Made by a program: the position numbers and the translations under genes. DNA of 64,000 bases, taken from contig NZ_JACJSJ010000018.1 of NCBI RefSeq assembly GCF_014698115.1, positions 47,777-111,776 of the forward strand, written 5' to 3'. Under the pieces are notes generated by a model. It worked only from the letters and a program-made list of their open reading frames with translations. It had not been told where the DNA came from and ran no database searches. The DNA comes from Nostoc sp. FACHB-973. GTDB taxonomy: Bacteria; Cyanobacteriota; Cyanobacteriia; Cyanobacteriales; Nostocaceae. Positions within the stretch are counted from its first letter, which is position 1, and each line of letters begins with the position of its first letter. Below, piece after piece: positions 51,973 to 61,052 of the stretch.

Positions 51973-52466
51973 TTAAAGCCTTTTTAGCCAGGTTTCTAAA
52001 GCGAGATCGACTAAAAACTCTAGAGAGTTGGTTCCACTGACAATAAGTTTTTCGTAATTTTGATAGCAGATGAGCGATCGCTCATCTCTTAATTCACTCT
52101 CTGCACATCTTTTTATTGTTTCTATAAAAGATGGATATTCACACATATTACGACTTCTAATTTTATTACTGATAAAGGCTCTAGGGTAGTGAACCATTCT
52201 ATAAAAATTAGTCCAATCTCTATCAGTTAAAATATGCATTCTCAAAGTATTTTGCTTTAAGTATGGTTCTGGCTCAGGCAATCTTAGAAATAAATTAGGT
52301 CTGTTTTGGAACCCATAAAAACTACTACCAAAGTAAAACTCAGCACAAAGCTTATTTTTTCCTTTACCATATTCAATAGAATTAGTTTTAACAATTTCTT
52401 GAATGCGTTTGTCAAAGGCAAGAATTTTTTTACGAATTCTGATTTTATTAAATTAACAAAATCCAT
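51973..52466 (-). pseudogene. Gene of unknown function broken at an A7 run
   Basis: Two frames join to a ~164-aa protein. From ATG 52466 the first 14 residues read MDFVNLIKSEFVKK; at a run of seven A's (sense strand, complement of TTTTTTT about 52425-52431) the reading must slip by -1 to continue ILAFDKRIQEIVK, then a single open frame goes to 51973 (NKLCAEFYFG; TLRMHILTDRDWTNF; NSLEFLVDLALETWL). The second part has no ATG of its own at its beginning. I do not recognise the family. Either a real frameshift, a sequencing slip, or a programmed -1 shift. Confidence 0.6.
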
Positions 52467-52576
52467 TATCTTGCTCTAACTTCAGTAAATCACTATTTTT
52501 AGTATTCCCAAAGCTAGATATGCTTTATACAACTGCTTATAACTTCAGCCAGCCAAATACCCAAGTTTTAATTTAA

Positions 52577-53308
52577 TTATCCTAAATAAGCTTTTTTCAC
52601 TCGCTCATCACTAATCAATTCTGATGCTGCACCTGTTAAAGTGATAGAACCGGCTTCTAGAACATAACCCCTATCTGCAATTTGTAAAGCAAGATTGGCG
52701 TTTTGTTCAACTAACAAAATGGTAACGCCAGTAGCCCGCAGATTTTCAATAATCGAGAAAATTTCCCGGACGATCGCAGGTGCTAAACCTAAGCTAGGTT
52801 CATCTAAAAGTAATAGTTTTGGTCTACTCATTAAAGCACGAGCGATCGCTAACATTTGTTGTTCACCACCGCTCAAGGTTCCTGCTAGTTGATTGCGTCT
52901 TTGCGACAAACGTGGAAATAGCTCAAATTGACGGTCAATATCTGCTTTTATTTCTGATTTGTTTGAGCGAATATAAGCACCCAAAAGTAAATTATCCAAT
53001 ACTGTTTGCCGCGCTAATACTCTTCGTCCTTCTGGACAATGAGCAATGCCAAGTTGTACAACCTCATGAGCTTGGCGGCGCGTAATATTTCGTCCATCAT
53101 AAATAATTACACCACTTTTAGGATTAACTATTTTAGATATAGCCCGGAGTGTAGTAGTTTTCCCAGCACCATTAGCACCAATTAAAGTAACTACTTCACC
53201 TTTTTTAATAATTAAATTAATTTTCTTCAGAGCTTGAATACCGCCATAATTTACATCCAGTTCTTGAATTTCTAAAATAGTGTAATTTGGTCTACTATCA
53301 GCGTTCAT
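52577..53308 (-). CDS. livF: Branched-chain/neutral amino acid ABC transporter ATPase (LivF-like)
   Basis: 243-aa ATPase. Seen: LIGANGAGKTTTLRAI (Walker A), HCPEGRRVLARQTVLDN (LivF-type Q-loop), LSGGEQQMLAIARAL (signature) and LLLDEPSLGLAP (Walker B). ATG 53308 preferred; the frame is open to 53356. In Anabaena the neutral amino acid permease N-I (Nat) is the closest known system; the substrate here cannot be told. It is separated from livG by a gene on the opposite strand. Confidence 0.9.
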   Translation of the reverse strand: MNADSRPNYTILEIQELDVNYGGIQALKKINLIIKKGEVVTLIGANGAGKTTTLRAISKIVNPKSGVIIYDGRNITRRQAHEVVQLGIAHCPEGRRVLARQTVLDNLLLGAYIRSNKSEIKADIDRQFELFPRLSQRRNQLAGTLSGGEQQMLAIARALMSRPKLLLLDEPSLGLAPAIVREIFSIIENLRATGVTILLVEQNANLALQIADRGYVLEAGSITLTGAASELISDERVKKAYLG

Positions 53309-53471
53309 CGGCAGTTGATATCTATAAATATTCAATGTTGGCACAACACCTAACATACATCAATAATACGTTTCCTAAAACAGTAGGATTGCTTCAACCT
53401 AAAAATCAACGCGGAAATACTGCTATCTTTGTGCTGTACCATTAATTATTGATAACGATATCAAGCGTCCT

Positions 53472-54347
53472 GTGGCAAAAGCAGCAGATATTGGTGGCAA
53501 GCGACTAATTAATTTAGCTCCCGATGCATGGGTGCAGTGGGTGACACAGCGTCCTGAAGTCGTGGCAAAAGAAATTCTTGGTTCGGAGTTTCAATGGATT
53601 AGCCGCGAAACAGATGTTTTGGTGAAAGCATACAGTCCTACTCACGGAGATTTTCTGGTATTAAATGAACTACAGTTGCGTTATACAGCACATATGCCAT
53701 TACGTATGAGAGCCTATACTGCCTTGGCACATGAACGCTACCGACTGCCAATTTACCCAGTACTCGTCAACATCTTACCGCCTCCATCCAGCTTAACTAT
53801 TGTCAGTAGTTACGAGCAGGAATTTTTGGGATTACGTGCTATTCAAGATTATCGCGTAATTAATTTGTGGGAAGTGGACGCAGAAATAGTCTTTGGGCAA
53901 CCACTACCGTCGTTGTTACCGTTTGTGCCCATTCTGCGAGGAGGCGCAGAAGCATCAGTAGTGCAACGGGCATTACAGGTACTACGAGCAGATGCACAGT
54001 TAGATCAATTAGAATCGTTGCTGGCATTTTTTGCTAGCTTTGTGTTAGACACACCTTTAGTGCAACAAATCATGAGGTGGGATATGGCAGTATTGCGAGA
54101 ATCGCCTTGGTATCAAGAAATTTTAACTGAAGGACTCCAGCAAGGACTCCAGCAAGGACTCCAGCAAGGACTTCAACAAGGTGTAAAACGGCAGTTAATC
54201 CGAGTATTGCAACAACGCTTTGGCGAAATTCCCCGTGAGGTGGAAGTCAGGCTTGAGGGCGAAAGTGTGGAAAAATTAGAAAGTTTAATGGATAGTGCGA
54301 TCGCAGTAAATTCTTTAGAAGAATTTATCACAGCTTTCTCTGCTTAA
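53472..54347 (+). CDS. Rpn family PD-(D/E)XK nuclease/putative transposase with DUF4351-like end
   Basis: 291-aa protein from GTG 53472. N-terminal nuclease-like region with RETDVLVKAYSPTHGDFLVLNELQLRY (D and E-x-Q positions of the PD-(D/E)XK fold), a helical middle, four tandem GLQQ tetrapeptides (about residues 220-236) and a C-terminal RQLIRVLQQRFGEIPREVE that matches DUF4351. Rpn proteins are recombination-promoting nucleases; many are domesticated. It lies between livF and livG on the opposite strand. Confidence 0.82.
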   Translation: MAKAADIGGKRLINLAPDAWVQWVTQRPEVVAKEILGSEFQWISRETDVLVKAYSPTHGDFLVLNELQLRYTAHMPLRMRAYTALAHERYRLPIYPVLVNILPPPSSLTIVSSYEQEFLGLRAIQDYRVINLWEVDAEIVFGQPLPSLLPFVPILRGGAEASVVQRALQVLRADAQLDQLESLLAFFASFVLDTPLVQQIMRWDMAVLRESPWYQEILTEGLQQGLQQGLQQGLQQGVKRQLIRVLQQRFGEIPREVEVRLEGESVEKLESLMDSAIAVNSLEEFITAFSA

Positions 54348-54356
54348 ATTTCCCAG

Positions 54357-55127
54357 TTACTCATTACCCAAATAAGCTTCAATCACAGCCGGATCATTTC
54401 TAACTACAGCTGGTTCACCCAAAGCAATCAACTGTCCAAAATCTAACACCGCAATGCGATCGCACAAACCCATCACTAATGGTACGTGATGTTCAATCAG
54501 CACAATTGTTAAACTAAACTGTTCTCGCAGACTACGGATAAACTCACTCAGTTGCTGCTTTTCACTGGGGTTCATTCCCGCAGCCGGTTCATCGAGAAGT
54601 AAAATTTGCGGTTCCAAAGCTAATGCGCGGGCAATTTCTAGGCGGCGTTGGTCACCATAGGCGAAGTTTTTAGCTTTTTCACCAGCGCGATCGCTCAAGC
54701 CGACCATCTCCAATAATTGTAAAGCTTTTCGCCTGCTTTTTTTCTCTTCTCGACGCGCTGGTGGTAATCCCAAAACTCCTGTTAATACATTACTTTTATT
54801 ATGCAAATGTCGGGCAGTTATTACATTTTCCAACGCTGATAATTCACCAAATAAGCGAATATTTTGAAAAGTTCGAGCGATACCTAAACCTGCAATTTGA
54901 TGCGGCCGTAGTTGGGAAATATTTCCACCTTGATAGCGTAATTCTCCACTAGAAAGGGGAATAAAAGCTGTAATCAAATTAAACAGTGTTGTTTTCCCAG
55001 CGCCGTTAGGCCCAATCAGTCCAAAAATCTCATATTGATTGACTGTAAAAGATACATTATTCACCGCCACTAAACCTCCAAAGCGGCGAGTCAGTGATTT
55101 GGCTTCTAAAATAATGTTATTTGTCAT
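54357..55127 (-). CDS. livG: Branched-chain/neutral amino acid ABC transporter ATPase (LivG-like)
   Basis: 256-aa ATPase. GPNGAGKTTLFNLI (Walker A), LGIARTFQNIRLFGEL (Q-loop, typical of LivG), YGDQRRLEIARAL, where LSGGQ is replaced by AYGDQ as usual for LivG, LLLDEPAAGMNP (Walker B) and LIEHHVPLVMG (H-loop). Nucleotide-binding subunit of the transporter. Starts 7 bp after livM. Confidence 0.92.
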   Translation of the reverse strand: MTNNIILEAKSLTRRFGGLVAVNNVSFTVNQYEIFGLIGPNGAGKTTLFNLITAFIPLSSGELRYQGGNISQLRPHQIAGLGIARTFQNIRLFGELSALENVITARHLHNKSNVLTGVLGLPPARREEKKSRRKALQLLEMVGLSDRAGEKAKNFAYGDQRRLEIARALALEPQILLLDEPAAGMNPSEKQQLSEFIRSLREQFSLTIVLIEHHVPLVMGLCDRIAVLDFGQLIALGEPAVVRNDPAVIEAYLGNE

Positions 55128-55134
55128 TTGTTTA

Positions 55135-56097
55135 TCAATTTGTCTGTCTTGATGTTTTTAAAATTAATTTTCTTAATTGACTTTTAAGCTTTTTCAAAAT
55201 ATCTGGAGTTACAAATCCTTGGGGAAAGAATATAGTTCCTAAGACTATTAATAAACCATAAATAATTAATCTACCATCGCGTAAGAATTGGGCTAACCAA
55301 GTGGGTAAACCCGCTATATCAGCAACTCTTCGCAAAATAATTTCTAATAATACTTTCAGGACAATCGCACCTACCACCGAACCTAAAAAAGTTCTAGAAC
55401 CACCAATTAATACAATCGTTAGATAGGTAATACTGGCATCAAAAGTACCTTGTCGAGCATTCCATGTATTGAGAAAATGAGCGCTAATTACACCTACAAT
55501 GCCGGCAAGAATGGCTCCGAGAGTAAAAGCTAAAACTTTGTAATAAGTGGGGTTAATTCCCATTGCACTGGCAGCTAATTCATCTTCGCGGATGGCGATG
55601 AATGCCCTACCTGTGCGAATGCGTTCTAAACGATAAAATAACACCATACTAATTAATAGTAATGGTAAAGCAATCCACAAATATTCAAGTTGGCTTTGGA
55701 ATGGTTGAGGAATACCAAAAATCCCTACAGCACCGCCTGTAATATCTAGATTTAAGGATACAACTCGCAATACTTCTACAAAAGCAATAGTGGCGATCGC
55801 TAAATAAATTCCCCGCAACCGCAATGCCGGAATTCCCACTAATACAGCCAATATACCGGAAATTAACCCAGCAATCAACATCTCCAATAAAAGTAATGGA
55901 ATCGGAAATAAATTATTACTAGATGGGAAAACTTTTGTCGATAAAATTGCTGCAATATATCCGCCTAAAGCATAAAATCCAGGACTAGCCAAAGACAATT
56001 GTCCAGCCATCAGTGGTAAATAAAGCGATAATCCTAATAAAGCCTCCAATACCATGTAGACTATCGGTGATTCATAAGTGGAAAAAAATTCAGCCAT
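55135..56097 (-). CDS. livM: Branched-chain/neutral amino acid ABC permease (LivM-like)
   Basis: 320-aa permease with about 8-9 hydrophobic helices. Seen: YLPLMAGQLSLASPGFYALGGY, GIPALRLRGIYLAIATIAF (typical of LivM), RTGRAFIAIREDELAASAMGIN (the EAA-like cytoplasmic loop contacting the ATPase) and LVLIGGSRTFLGSVVGA. The Uma2 gene separates it from livH. Confidence 0.93.
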   Translation of the reverse strand: MAEFFSTYESPIVYMVLEALLGLSLYLPLMAGQLSLASPGFYALGGYIAAILSTKVFPSSNNLFPIPLLLLEMLIAGLISGILAVLVGIPALRLRGIYLAIATIAFVEVLRVVSLNLDITGGAVGIFGIPQPFQSQLEYLWIALPLLLISMVLFYRLERIRTGRAFIAIREDELAASAMGINPTYYKVLAFTLGAILAGIVGVISAHFLNTWNARQGTFDASITYLTIVLIGGSRTFLGSVVGAIVLKVLLEIILRRVADIAGLPTWLAQFLRDGRLIIYGLLIVLGTIFFPQGFVTPDILKKLKSQLRKLILKTSRQTN

Positions 56098-56103
56098 TGT
56101 AAA

Positions 56104-56256
56104 ATATTTTGATTAAGGAGTCAGAAGTCAGGAGTCAGAAGTCAGAAGTAAAAGGCTTTAAGTTTCACAGGAAATTTTCAATTTTGTGGTCTACAATGAT
56201 TGGTGGGTCTGAATTCTCGACTAATTAATTCTGAATTCTGAATTCTGTATTCTTTT
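56104..56256. repeat. GTCAGGA and CAGAATT heptamers between livM and Uma2
   Basis: AGGAGTCAGAAGTCAGGAGTC-like heptamers near 56115-56148 and inverted CTGAATT units near 56228-56252. They lie between livM and the Uma2 gene. Confidence 0.6.
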
Positions 56257-56859
56257 TCAAGCTGTTAATATTTGCTCTGCTGTCAGCGCCAGTTCAGGAA
56301 AAGTTCGTGACACGATTCGTTCGGAACCTCTAAAGTGTGTGCGTTGGTATTTCCCCTCAGCATCTAGGAGAAAAACAAACACAGTCGCAACTTTGGGATT
56401 TCCCAAATACTCTCTTGAACCAATTGCCAAATAATCTATAATCCAATATTCTGTAATACCTAAGCGTTGATATTCATCTAATTTATCAATGTAGTCGTCT
56501 TCCCAATTAGTTGATGTTACTTCTATAGCTAACTGAATGGATTCTTCAAGTGCAGAATAAGCAGAACGATTTGAGCGCCATACATCTTTATCTATCACAC
56601 TAACATCAGGCTTGCGTCCTTGTTCTATTCCATTGGCAGTTATAGTTTTCAAAACTGCTGTGTTTTTTACTACGTAATTCAGATTTAGACGTTTAATTTC
56701 ATCTTTGAAAGAATCAGCCGCAAAGTCAGCGACATCATCATGATTTCTAGTTGCACGCACTTCTACAATTTCTCCATCCACAAGTTCATACAAACCTGAC
56801 TCTGGACACTGTTCCAAAAAATCATCGAAAGTTAATTTTTGTTTGGTGTATGTTTTCAT
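56257..56859 (-). CDS. Uma2 family (DUF820) putative endonuclease inside the liv operon
   Basis: 200-aa Uma2 protein: DFLEQCPESGLYELVDGEIVE, GRKPDVSVI (acidic residue), IQLAIEVTSTNWEDDYIDKLDEY (E-x-T and K) and EYWIIDYL. It is on the same strand as livH and livM and lies between them, 14 bp after livH, so it is probably transcribed with the operon. On the other side are CAGAATT repeats (56110-56250) before livM. Confidence 0.88.
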   Translation of the reverse strand: MKTYTKQKLTFDDFLEQCPESGLYELVDGEIVEVRATRNHDDVADFAADSFKDEIKRLNLNYVVKNTAVLKTITANGIEQGRKPDVSVIDKDVWRSNRSAYSALEESIQLAIEVTSTNWEDDYIDKLDEYQRLGITEYWIIDYLAIGSREYLGNPKVATVFVFLLDAEGKYQRTHFRGSERIVSRTFPELALTAEQILTA

Positions 56860-56873
56860 AGCGCTATGTCTCT

Positions 56874-57824
56874 TTAAACTTTCTGAATAAATCGCCGTCC
56901 TAGCAAACCTTGGGGTCTAACTAACAACATGATAAATAATATTCCATAGGCTACAGCGTCTTTGTAACCGGAATATTCGGCCGGCACAAAAGCTTCAACT
57001 AATCCAATGAGTAATCCTCCTAAAACTGCGCCGGGAATACTACCCAAACCACCCAAGACAATTACCGCTAAACCTCTCAAACCAAAGGCAATGCCGAAAT
57101 AAGGGCCGGCAATACTAACACTAGAAGCAACTAAAGTTCCCGCTAATCCTGCTAAGAAACTGCTGATGAAGAATGTTAAAATGATAAAGCGATCGCTATT
57201 AATTCCTAACAAACTAGCAGTGGTTGGATCTTCCGCGATCGCCTGCATTGCTTTACCATATTTAGTGCGATTGATAAAGTAGCTGAGAATTGCCACAATC
57301 ACCACTGATACAGCAAAAATGATGATTTGAACGGTGCGAATGGGAATTTCCTGTTCTTGAGTACCAAAGTTAATAGAAGGTGGTAAATTTCCATAAGTAT
57401 TTGCTGGGTAAGTGTAACTTTCTGCGCCTACTAAATATTGGATTAAATTCACAATTACCACTGCTACGCCCAAGCTGGAAACAACAGTTAGCAAAGGATC
57501 AGATCCTTGACGCCGCAGAGGTTGAAAAGCAACTCGTTCCATCACCACCCCTACCAATCCTGCCAAGCTACTTCCTAAAATCAAGGCTATAGCAAATGGT
57601 AATTTTATCGGCAAGGCTGCATTAGCTAATAAGCCGTTAAATCCAAAGCTACCACCCATAAGTGTATAGGTGAAATATGCACCCAAGGTGAAAATCGCCC
57701 CATGAGCTAGATTAATGATGCCCAAAATAGAATAAACCAAGGTATATCCTAAAGCAAAAATTGCATATACACTGCCAATGGATAAGCCATTTAATAATTG
57801 CTGCAACAATAGACTGATATTCAT
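56874..57824 (-). CDS. livH: Branched-chain/neutral amino acid ABC permease (LivH-like)
   Basis: 316-aa permease with about 8 helices. Seen: LNGLSIGSVYAIFALGYTLVY, GIINLAHGAIFTLGAY (hallmark of LivH), RTKYGKAMQAIAEDPTTASLLGIN (cytoplasmic loop that contacts the ATPase) and VIVLGGLGSIPGAVLGGLLIG. It starts 7 bp after the binding protein stop. Confidence 0.94.
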   Translation of the reverse strand: MNISLLLQQLLNGLSIGSVYAIFALGYTLVYSILGIINLAHGAIFTLGAYFTYTLMGGSFGFNGLLANAALPIKLPFAIALILGSSLAGLVGVVMERVAFQPLRRQGSDPLLTVVSSLGVAVVIVNLIQYLVGAESYTYPANTYGNLPPSINFGTQEQEIPIRTVQIIIFAVSVVIVAILSYFINRTKYGKAMQAIAEDPTTASLLGINSDRFIILTFFISSFLAGLAGTLVASSVSIAGPYFGIAFGLRGLAVIVLGGLGSIPGAVLGGLLIGLVEAFVPAEYSGYKDAVAYGILFIMLLVRPQGLLGRRFIQKV

Positions 57825-57831
57825 GTAGCAA

Positions 57832-59082
57832 TTATTTTAAAAATGTAAATTTACCTTGACTTCCATCTTTTTCCATTTTGATTTGGGCTACATAGAAATC
57901 TTTTTGCACAACCTCACCCACCGGAGTGAAACCAATTTCACCCAGCGGCGTATTGTATGTTCCGCTAAGTATCTGTTGATTTAATTGCGTCCGTAATTCT
58001 GGTATTTGTAATTTATTAACTTTGCTCTTTTTATCTAAAGCTTGAAGTGCTTCAACATAAACCTGCACTGCTGCAAAAGCTTGGGCACTAAATTGGGGTG
58101 GTTCTTTCTTATATTCCTGAGTATAAGCTTTGCGAAATGCCGCGTTAATTTCTCCTGGATGTTCTGGACTATAAGCTTGGGCAATCAATACGCCGTCACA
58201 AAGTGCCTTACAAACTGGCAATATATTCGATGTATTTAGACCATTACCACCAACAATTAAACCTTTATAACCCAGTTCCCGCAATTGTCGCACCAAATTA
58301 CCACCATCAGCAGCCAAGCCAGAAATAATCACTAAATCTGGTTTAAGATTAATCGCATTGGTAGCTTGGCTTTGAAAATCTGTATCACTGGTTTGGAACT
58401 TTTGGACTGTTACTAATTCCAGTCCTTGATCCTTAACTGTTTCCTGGAAAATCTCCGTTTCTGACTTGCTAAATGCATCATTTTGAGCATAGAAAACTGC
58501 GACTTTTTTAATTTGGGGGTTTTGTTTGAGTGCAGCTTTCACCGAATTAGGAGCGACAACAGAAACTGGTGCGGAAACACGAGCAACATAATCACCAATT
58601 TCAGGAACATTTTTCGCAGTATTTGATGGGCCAATTATTGGTACTTTCGCACGTTCGGCAACCGGATCAGCACTAAAGGCTTGCTGTGATAAAGTTGGGC
58701 CAACAATACCAATGACTTTATCTTTATTAATTAAAGTTTGAACAGCGTTAATTGCTCCTGCTTCATCACCGCTAGTATCTTGAAACACCAATTTAATTGG
58801 AGTGCCGTTGACACCACCTTTAGCATTGAAATACTTCTCGGCAATTTTGACTCCAGCCACTTGTTCTTGACCCAATAATGCCACATTGCTAGTTTGGGCA
58901 ACGGCAATACCGATGGGAATCGCACCCGATAATGTACCCGTGGTTGCTGCGGCCTCAGTTGCAGTAGTCGGTGGACTACTACTTGGAGAACTTTTCACAG
59001 TGGAACTATCACCACCACAGCCCGTCAGTAGCAAAGTGCAACTTGATAAGAATGCTGTTATCCCAGAGAAAGTTTTTTTCAT
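57832..59082 (-). CDS. livK: Amino acid ABC transporter substrate-binding lipoprotein (LivK-like)
   Basis: 416-aa type I periplasmic binding protein. Lipobox LLTGC with C22 and signal peptide before it, then a long S/T/A linker (to about residue 52). Seen: IPIGIAVAQTSNVALLGQEQVAGVKI, GGVNGTPIKLVFQDTSGD, VIGIVGPTLSQQAF and VVFYAQN-like VAVFYAQND. Family: leucine/branched-chain or neutral amino acids. It is the first gene of the cluster, so the promoter should lie in 59083-59180. Confidence 0.93.
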   Translation of the reverse strand: MKKTFSGITAFLSSCTLLLTGCGGDSSTVKSSPSSSPPTTATEAAATTGTLSGAIPIGIAVAQTSNVALLGQEQVAGVKIAEKYFNAKGGVNGTPIKLVFQDTSGDEAGAINAVQTLINKDKVIGIVGPTLSQQAFSADPVAERAKVPIIGPSNTAKNVPEIGDYVARVSAPVSVVAPNSVKAALKQNPQIKKVAVFYAQNDAFSKSETEIFQETVKDQGLELVTVQKFQTSDTDFQSQATNAINLKPDLVIISGLAADGGNLVRQLRELGYKGLIVGGNGLNTSNILPVCKALCDGVLIAQAYSPEHPGEINAAFRKAYTQEYKKEPPQFSAQAFAAVQVYVEALQALDKKSKVNKLQIPELRTQLNQQILSGTYNTPLGEIGFTPVGEVVQKDFYVAQIKMEKDGSQGKFTFLK

Positions 59083-59180
59083 CGTTAAATAATCATGTAG
59101 TTATTAGATAGTTCGCAAAATTGTAAAGATTAAAATCTGCAAACAATATGAGGCAAATTTACACTTTTGCAAGAATTAAA

Positions 59181-59260
59181 GCAGAATTCAGAAGTAAAAC
59201 AGGCTTGATGTCTAGCTACTAAACCAAGTTGTGTACCTCACAAAGTTGAAATCTGCTGTA
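59181..59260. repeat. MITE-E copy
   Basis: GCAGAATTCAG and GAAATCTGCTGTA ends; inner TCTAGCTACTAAACC as in the copy at 1104. It lies about 100 bp upstream of the livK start. Confidence 0.55.
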
Positions 59261-59465
59261 TATTAAATCATTTTTATTTGACCATACAAAGACAAATATT
59301 CAAAGTGTTTGTAAATACAAATATTATAGTAGGCAATGATTTTATCATTCCCAGGTTCAATTTGGGAATGTGGTATTAATGTTGAAAATGAGGTAAAGGC
59401 GAACGGCGGTAACCTTCTCCTGACGGAGACGCTACGCCAACGGTAACGCTAAGAGCGAACGCGCC

Positions 59466-59598
59466 CAATACGGTTCGGTTAAGGCACCAGACGCGATAAA
59501 TCGCCGTCTCTACAAGGATCAATCTTTCGTCTTGACGGCGATTTATCGCGTCTTTGGATCTAGAATTTTCATCAAAAAATCTTAACCGAACCGTATTG
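59466..59598. mobile_element. MITE-A copy (133 bp) with degenerate 10-bp duplication
   Basis: Ends CAATACGGTTCGGTTAAG / CTTAACCGAACCGTATTG. Flanks CGAACGCGCC (59456-59465) and CGAACCCCCC (59599-59608) match at 8 of 10 positions. Core with GACGCGATAAATCGCCGTC / GACGGCGATTTATCGCGTC, as in the copy at 37714. The rest of the gap 59083-59664 has no gene; upstream is the common CCTGACGGAGACGCTACGCC repeat. Confidence 0.8.
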
Positions 59599-59664
59599 CG
59601 AACCCCCCTATCAAGGCTTTTGGGCAACGCATATTTAATTTCACCAGATGTCTGTTCTGAATTC

Positions 59665-60183
59665 CTACACCTTTTTTTCACCAGCTAATTCTTTTGGCTC
59701 GTAGTGACGACAACCGTTACATGGCCCGTCAGGATTTACAGCACAGCGGATATAGCCAGATCGCGCATTAAACTTGCAGCTGATGTCGCCAATCAGGTAA
59801 CCCACCCCTTCTAAATAATAGCGATCGCCTTCAGGAGATGTGAGGTTTTGTCCTTGCCGCATCCGGGGAAAATTCATGGCTGCTTGTCTCATCCGTAAGC
59901 GCGATCGCGATCGCGTTTTGCGGATCACCCACAACGAAAACAGGGACGGTAAAAAACCAACGGCAATCACTAAAAGTGTCTTTAACACCTTCTTTTTACC
60001 CCTTTTGAGCGCTGATCGATCGTCCCTGATGTTGCACTCTGGTTTTACATAAGTGCAAATCTGAGGGCAAATGTGCCAATTACTACCAATTTTGGTGGCA
60101 ATTAGCAATTGTCTTGTGGTAGCTGGCAATGAAAGAGAATATGCTCCTTCTACCACTTCAATCAGCATAACTGTTACAACCAC
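59665..60183 (-). CDS. DUF6464 family protein
   Basis: 172 aa in the open frame from ATG 60183. The C-terminal half is DUF6464: YYLEGVGYLIGDISC, ARSGYIRCAVNPDGPC and CRHYEPKEL, with conserved cysteines (possible metal binding). A transmembrane helix (TLLVIAVGFLPSLFSLWV) precedes it. The first ~65 residues are not typical; a GTG at 59988 that starts just before the helix gives a 108-aa protein of the usual length and may be the real start. Function unknown. Confidence 0.8.
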   Translation of the reverse strand: MVVTVMLIEVVEGAYSLSLPATTRQLLIATKIGSNWHICPQICTYVKPECNIRDDRSALKRGKKKVLKTLLVIAVGFLPSLFSLWVIRKTRSRSRLRMRQAAMNFPRMRQGQNLTSPEGDRYYLEGVGYLIGDISCKFNARSGYIRCAVNPDGPCNGCRHYEPKELAGEKKV

Positions 60184-60214
60184 AGAGGTGGGTTACCTTT
60201 AAATGGCGATCGCT

Positions 60215-60700
60215 TTAAGATTTGTTGACTAATGGCTTTTTGAAGAATCGTTTTGTATCAGCCTCAGTCCCATCCTTGTTTTTTCTATGTCGCTGGGACG
60301 CTAATCTTTTTTTGTTGGTTTGCTGACGCAGTTGCTGTGCTAGCAGTGCTGCTTCCCTTTCTGCTCGAAATAAATCAACTCTTCGCGTTGTCAAAATAAA
60401 AGACTGGTCTGATTTTTGTCTTACCCAAGGGACGCTAACTGCCAAATACTGACAAATATTTTTGCATGGCTTGGGCTTGATCAGTGCGTTAGTTATTGCC
60501 TTCAACTCCAGTATCGCTGCTTCTAGCTCCCCTGCCATTCGGTTGACGCGTTCGACTTGTGCAATTAAACGCTCCTCCTCACCGATGATTTTTTCCTCTT
60601 GTGGTTGCAATGGCACTATGGCAGTAGTCACAGGTGTCGGTTGCAACAGTGAAACTTTGACTGAAATACGCTGTTTGTAGCTGTCTGGGATTTTTTTCAT
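60215..60700 (-). CDS. Small helical protein of unknown function
   Basis: 161 aa: a polar N-terminus, a helical segment with a heptad pattern (EEERLIAQVERVNRMAGELEAAILELKAI, about 41-69), a middle with CKNICQYLAV, and a basic C-terminus (KKRLASQRHRKNK). I do not recognise a family. ATG 60700. It lies 31 bp from the DUF6464 gene on the same strand, so cotranscription is likely. Confidence 0.55.
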   Translation of the reverse strand: MKKIPDSYKQRISVKVSLLQPTPVTTAIVPLQPQEEKIIGEEERLIAQVERVNRMAGELEAAILELKAITNALIKPKPCKNICQYLAVSVPWVRQKSDQSFILTTRRVDLFRAEREAALLAQQLRQQTNKKRLASQRHRKNKDGTEADTKRFFKKPLVNKS

Positions 60701-60783
60701 ACTACCTCAAGCAACGCTAGCTGACTTGTAAGGCATTTTAGCAGCAAAATAGTATATATGTACTATAAATGTTTTGTATATGA

Positions 60784-60993
60784 TAGGACTTACGCATTGA
60801 CAAGAAATGCCAAATATGGGCAAGGTTAAAAACCACATCTTTCGTAAGGGCACAGCATTGCTGTGCCCCTACAACATGGTCTATTTACGTAGTTTACCGC
60901 CGTAGGCATCGCAGGATAATTAACAAAAGCCTGAAACAACCGGGAGCATAGTTAATTCACATCACGATGCATTTGTACAGTGCGTAAGTCCTA
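60784..60993. repeat. MITE-F copy (210 bp) with a MITE-B relic inside
   Basis: Ends TAGGACTTACGCATTGACA and TGTACAGTGCGTAAGTCCTA. Inside, about 60830-60895, lie AAAACCACATCTTTCGTAAG, the palindrome GGGCACAGCATTGCTGTGCCC and TGGTCTATTTACG, resembling MITE-B. One element thus appears to sit in another. Confidence 0.6.
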
Positions 60994-61017
60994 TATGAAG
61001 TTTAATACGTGAAAATT

Positions 61018-61052
61018 CAGATCCCCGACTTCTTCAAGAAGTCGGGGATCTG
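61018..61052. terminator. Strong hairpin (ATCCCCGACTTCTT / AAGAAGTCGGGGAT)
   Basis: A 17-bp perfect stem with one central unpaired base, GC-rich, but followed by GAGCAGC rather than T's. This type of hairpin is frequent in cyanobacterial genomes; terminator role is possible. Nothing else in the gap 60994-61296 is gene-like; AAAACACGGATTTTTG and TAGGTTGGATTC repeats are seen. Confidence 0.5.

Noticed and set aside
59376..59681. 101-aa open frame on the - strand
   Set aside because: It consists mostly of MITE-A and the CCTGACGGAGACGC repeat.
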